A program made the translations under genes and the position numbers. A stretch of DNA of 64,000 bases from Pedococcus_A sp963730585. Its GTDB lineage: Bacteria; Actinomycetota; Actinomycetes; Actinomycetales; Dermatophilaceae. The notes under the pieces were generated by a model. The model did no database searches. It was not told where the DNA came from and saw nothing but the letters and a program-made list of their open reading frames with translations. The DNA lies in the NCBI GenBank assembly GCA_963730585.1, contig CAVSSL010000011.1, positions 682,001 through 746,000 of the forward strand. Direction: 5' to 3'. Positions 60,600 to 64,000 of this stretch are shown here, one piece after another (position 1 is the first letter of the stretch; every line of letters begins with the position of its first letter).

Positions 60600-61019
60600 C
60601 TACCCCGACATGTGCGACCGGGCGGAGGCGTCGATCATCCGCCCGACCCGGTCGACGAGCACGGCCATCTCGTAACCGACCTGGCCGATGTCCGAGTCGG
60701 TGCCCGTGAGCGCGGCGAGGTGCGAGCCGTCACCGACGCTCATGAGCAGGAGGTAGCCCAGCTCCATCTCGATGACGGACTGGAGCACCGTGCCGCCTTC
60801 GAAGAGACGGGCGGCGCCGGCCGAGAGGCTGGCCATGCCGGAGGCGACGGCGGCCATCTGCTCGGCGCGGTCGGCCGGCAGCTGCTCGCTGGCAGCCATG
60901 GGCAGGCCGTCGGCCGAGACGAGGATCGCGTGCGAGACGCCGGGCGTCTCCGCAGCGAACTTCGACACGAGCCAGTCGTACTGGCCCTGCGTCTGGGCGG
61001 CGGTCTCAGTGGGGAACAT
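60600..61019 (-). CDS. Roadblock/LC7-domain protein (CvnB type)
   Basis: A 139-residue protein with a full roadblock/LC7 fold: YDWLVSKFAAETPGVSHAILVSADGLPMAASEQLPADRAEQMAAVASGMASLSAGAARLFEGG, then SVIEMELGYLLLMSVGDGSHLAALTGTDSDIGQVGYEMAVLVDRV. It is expected to bridge the kinase and the small GTPase, like MglB to MglA. The ATG at 61019 overlaps the kinase 3' end by 14 bp. Confidence 0.93.
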   Translation of the reverse strand: MFPTETAAQTQGQYDWLVSKFAAETPGVSHAILVSADGLPMAASEQLPADRAEQMAAVASGMASLSAGAARLFEGGTVLQSVIEMELGYLLLMSVGDGSHLAALTGTDSDIGQVGYEMAVLVDRVGRMIDASARSHMSG

Positions 61020-64000
61020 CGGCTTCCTCTCGGTCGGGGGTTCCGTTCAGGGGGGTCTGGGAGCGAGCCGTGCTCACACCCGTCTGGTGGCGGTTCAGGC
61101 TGCGCCGGATCGACTCCGGGTCGCGGCCGGCACGGGTCTGCGGCTGGGCGCCATCGGCGGCCGCGTCGGTGCCAGGGGCCCCGCTGAGGCCTGGGCGGCG
61201 CACCGGCAGCCCCGACGCGGTGGCCGGGGGCGGGGTGCCTTCCGGGCTGGCCGCCGCCGACGGACCGCCGGCAGCAGCAGCAGGCGACCAGGACGAATCC
61301 ACTTGTCCTCCATCGGAGTTGGCAAGCCAGGAGGAACCCATGGCCCGGAAGATCGGCGTGTCCTCGTGGGACGGGGTGGACGAGGGCTGGATGCCGGAGG
61401 CACCGGGTTGGCGCCGCGGCAGTCCGTTCGTGAGCGTCGGCTCCTCCGCGAGGGAGGACGCCTCCGTTGCCTGCTGCGCAGGCATCTGGGGGGCGACCGC
61501 AGGCTGGGGCGACCCGAAAGCGTTGAACGGGGTGAAGGGCTGGTCGCTCGGTGCCATGGCTGCGGCCGCGGCGCTGAATCCGGCGTCCTGGTGAGCCGAC
61601 TGCCGCTCCTGGACCGCCTGGGCCGACTCGACCGGCTGGACCGGCTGGACCGGTTCGGCCGGCTGGACCGTCTCGATCGGCTGGACCGGTTCGGCCGACT
61701 CGACCGGCTGGGCCGACGCGACCGGCTCGTCCTCGGCGGGCGCACCGACGGCGGGGGCGGTGGCCTCGGAGTCGGAGTCCGTCTCAGCGTCCTTCGCCTC
61801 TGCCTCCGTCTTGGCCCGGGCCTCGGCGAGCTTGGCGCGGTGGTCGAGCCAGGCCGTGAGGTTGGCCGGCATGCGGTGCTCTTCCTCGGCCTCCGCCTCG
61901 GCGACGGCCTCCTTGCCCTTGCCCCGGCCCTTGGCCTTCGGCTCGTCGGCCTCGGCCTTGCGCGAGGGCAGCCGCAGCCAGCTGCGCTTGCCCTCGTTCG
62001 CGGCTGCGGCCTCGGCTGCGGCCTCGGCACGGGTGGCAGGGGTGCCGGTGTGCTCGGTGATACCCGTGGCCATCGGCTTGCGCATCGGCAGGCCGGTGCT
62101 CGTGCGGGGACCGTCACTCGCCTGCTCGGCTGCCTCGGCCGCAGGGGCCTCAGCCGCAGGGGCGGCGGCCGCGGGGGCCGCGCCGCGGGGGCCGCGGCCG
62201 CAGGGGCCTGGGCGGCGGGCGGAGCCGTCACCGGCGACGGGGCCGCCGCCGTCGGTGCCGTGGGAGTGGCCGGGGTGGACGCGGGGGTCACCGAGGGCGT
62301 GGTGTCGCCCTGGTCGGTGGCACGCGGGGCACCTGCTCGGCGCGAGGGCAGTCCCTTGAGGGTGCGGGCAGCCGCGTCTCCGCGGGACGATGTTGCCGGC
62401 GTGGTGCCACTGCCGGTGTGCTCGGTGACGCCACTGGCCATCGGCTTGCGGACGGGCAGGCCGTTGGGTGCCTTCGGAGCCTCAGCGGGCGCCCCGGGAG
62501 CCGCCGGTGAGGACGCCGGCGCGGCGTGGCCGTTCGGCTGCGCCGGCGCGGCGGCGGGAGCGGGAGAGCCGTTGAGCTGGCCGGCGGGAGCGGGCGACCC
62601 GTTGACCTGGCCGGCAGCGCGAGCCTCGGGCTTCTTCTTCCCGGGACGGTCGGCCAGCAGCACGCCGGGCAGGTGCACCGAGACGGTGATGCCGCTCTGG
62701 CCCACGTCGTCGTTGCGGCGCAGTCGCACACCGATGCCGTGACGCTTGGCCAGGCTGCCGACCACGAACAGACCCATGCGGCGAGCCGTGTCGGTCGTGA
62801 TGTCGCCGCCGTCGGCGAGGCGCTCGTTGAGCGCCGCAAGCGTGTTCGGCGGCATACCGAGCCCGGCGTCCTTGATCTCGATGAGGACGCCGCCCTCGGA
62901 GGTGCGGGCTCCCCGGATGGTCACGCGGCTGGTGGGCGGCGAGTACGACAGGGCGTTGTCGACGACCTCGGCGAGCATGTGGATCAGGTCCGAGCCGACC
63001 GACGACAGCACGTGGTCGTCCGACGTCTCGTGCATGTCGATGCGCTGGTACTCCTCGACCTCGGAGACGGCGGCGCGCACCGCGTCGGCGACCGAGAGCG
63101 AGCGGGCGCCACCACGACGGGTGGTGGTGCCGGCGAGGACGAGCAGGGAGTCGCTGTTGCGCCGCATGCGGGCTGCGAGGTGGTCGAGGCGGAACAGGCT
63201 CTGCAGGCGCTGCGGGTCCTCCTCGTCGCTCTCGAGGCGCTCGATGAGGGTGAGCTGCTGCTCGATGAGGGAGGTGCTGCGACGCGAGAGCGTCTCGAAC
63301 ATGTGGCCGACCTGGACACGCAGGCGTGCCTGCTCACCCGCGAGGGTCAGCGCCTGCTGGTGGAGGTCGTCGACGGCCCGGGCGAGCTGGCCGACCTCCT
63401 CCTTGGTGTGGACCGGGATGGGCTGGAACGCCGGCGGCTCCTCGCCGTCGCGGATGCGGCGGACGGCGTCGGGCAGGCGGTGCCGCGCGATGTCGAGGGC
63501 GCCGTGGCGCACAGCCCGCAGCGGCACGAGCAGCGAGCGGAGCAGGGCCAGGACGATGACGAGGGAGGCGAGCAGGGCCAGGACGATCAGGGCGATGTTG
63601 ACGAGCGCCTGGGTGCGGTGCTCGGTGGCCTGGGCCCGCAGGCTGGCCTCGAACTCGGAGAGCTGACGGTTCAGCAGCGACCCGTATGCCGTGTTGCTGC
63701 GCTCGAACGCGCCGGCCACGACGGCGAGCTCCTCCGGCGTCATCGACGTCTTCTGCAGGTAGACACCGCGGGCGGTGTTCTCGTTGACGAGCTGGCGGAT
63801 GTCAGAGGTGTTCGTGACGGCCGCCTCGTCCTTCAGGCGGGTCACGAAGGAGGTCTCGGCACCGACGAGCTTGATGGCGTTCTGCGCGCCGCTCGCGTCG
63901 TCCTTGTTGGCGAAGTTCAGCTGCTGGCCGGTCATGGCGCGCTGGGCAGCGATGGTGTCCTGCAGGGCAACCAGGGTCTTCACCGACGACACGTCGTTGA
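61006..64000 (-). CDS. NIT-domain sensor histidine kinase (CvnA type), partial and apparently frameshifted
   Basis: The 5' end lies beyond the window. In order: a NIT (nitrate/nitrite-sensing type) extracytoplasmic domain (TLVALQDTIAAQRAMTGQQLNFANKDDA), a membrane helix (VNIALIVLALLASLVIVLALL), a HAMP-like linker, a divergent dimerisation helix (RRSTSLIEQQLTLIERLES), an HATPase (HMLAEVVDNALSYSPP, DAGLGMP, GLFVVGSLAKRHGIGVRL), and a very long Ala/Pro-rich tail with repeated GLPxR motifs. The tail ends with SIRRSLNRHQTGVSTARSQT. The frame breaks near 62178-62186, where one missing base (in GCGGCGCGGCC) would restore it. First gene of the conservon. Confidence 0.9.
61611..61731. repeat. Imperfect short tandem repeat in the kinase tail
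   Basis: About 120 bp of repeated CTGGACCGGTT/CGGCTGGACC units with 9-18 bp periodicity, encoding a Val-Gln-Pro/Val-Glu-Ser-Ala repeat on the minus strand (QPVESAEPVQPIETVQPAEP and so on). It is likely to vary in copy number between strains. Confidence 0.8.
62043..62463. repeat. Two 53-bp direct repeats in the kinase tail
   Basis: Copies at 62043-62095 and 62411-62463 (46 of 53 bases identical) encode nearly the same peptide, GLPxRKPMAxGxTEHTG, on the minus strand. They flank about 315 bp of Ala/Pro-rich sequence that contains the frame break, so recombination or mis-assembly between them is possible. Confidence 0.75.

Noticed and set aside
61006..63992. NIT-domain kinase as a dedicated nitrate sensor for the nar operon
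   Set aside because: NIT domains are general in conservon kinases, the genes are 18 kb apart, and the conservon has no response regulator here.

Overview
This window is ordinary chromosome from a high-GC actinobacterium. The evidence is strong GC codon bias, frequent GTG starts, and an actinobacterial gene order: thrS, HIT, pgsA, acyltransferase, pimA, pdxS, pdxT, yebC, ruvCAB, yajC, secD. A Cvn-type conservon and NIT-domain kinase point the same way. Gene content and style fit a Micrococcales/Intrasporangiaceae-type organism, but that placement is inference. I see no insertion sequence, prophage, CRISPR array or rRNA.

Layout. 1-14 kb (minus strand): housekeeping cluster for protein export (secD, yajC), Holliday-junction processing (ruvCAB under a LexA box), YebC, vitamin B6 synthesis (pdxT/pdxS with a kynureninase between them), phosphatidylinositol mannoside synthesis (pgsA, acyltransferase, pimA), a HIT protein and thrS. 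14-22 kb: SHOCT and FUSC membrane proteins, then a fatty-acid module (MaoC hydratase, FabG4-type reductase, thiolase) divergent from a TetR regulator and an acyl-CoA oxidase-type enzyme across a perfect 16-bp palindrome. 22-27 kb: VOC protein, a CFA-like methyltransferase with an FAD oxidoreductase (probably 10-methyl fatty acids), MOSC, DUF1540, a geranylgeranyl-reductase-family flavoprotein and tRNA-Val(CAC). 27-31 kb: PGPGW protein, pabC and pabB, and a CapA lipoprotein.

31-52 kb is a redox/anaerobiosis region. It holds an LLM flavin oxidoreductase with its FMN reductase, a flavodoxin, a universal stress protein, and a tightly overlapping six-gene unit narK-hemerythrin-narGHJI preceded by a DosR-like box. 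A flavin oxidase-DUF1365-CFA synthase operon, DUF4010, TspO, SRPBCC and a GH31 glucosidase follow. 52-58 kb: ABC exporter, lutABC lactate oxidation and a small ANTAR protein. 59-64 kb: TetR regulator and the conservon (NIT-domain kinase, roadblock, DUF742, GTPase), cut by the window end.

Two cross-cutting observations stand out. The 7-mer GGCATAC/GTATGCC occurs 30 times, in several reading frames and both orientations, far above a rough expectation of about six. Four genes (pgsA, pabC, GH31 and the conservon kinase) each need a one-base correction to read through, which suggests indel errors in this assembly or, less likely for pgsA, real inactivation.
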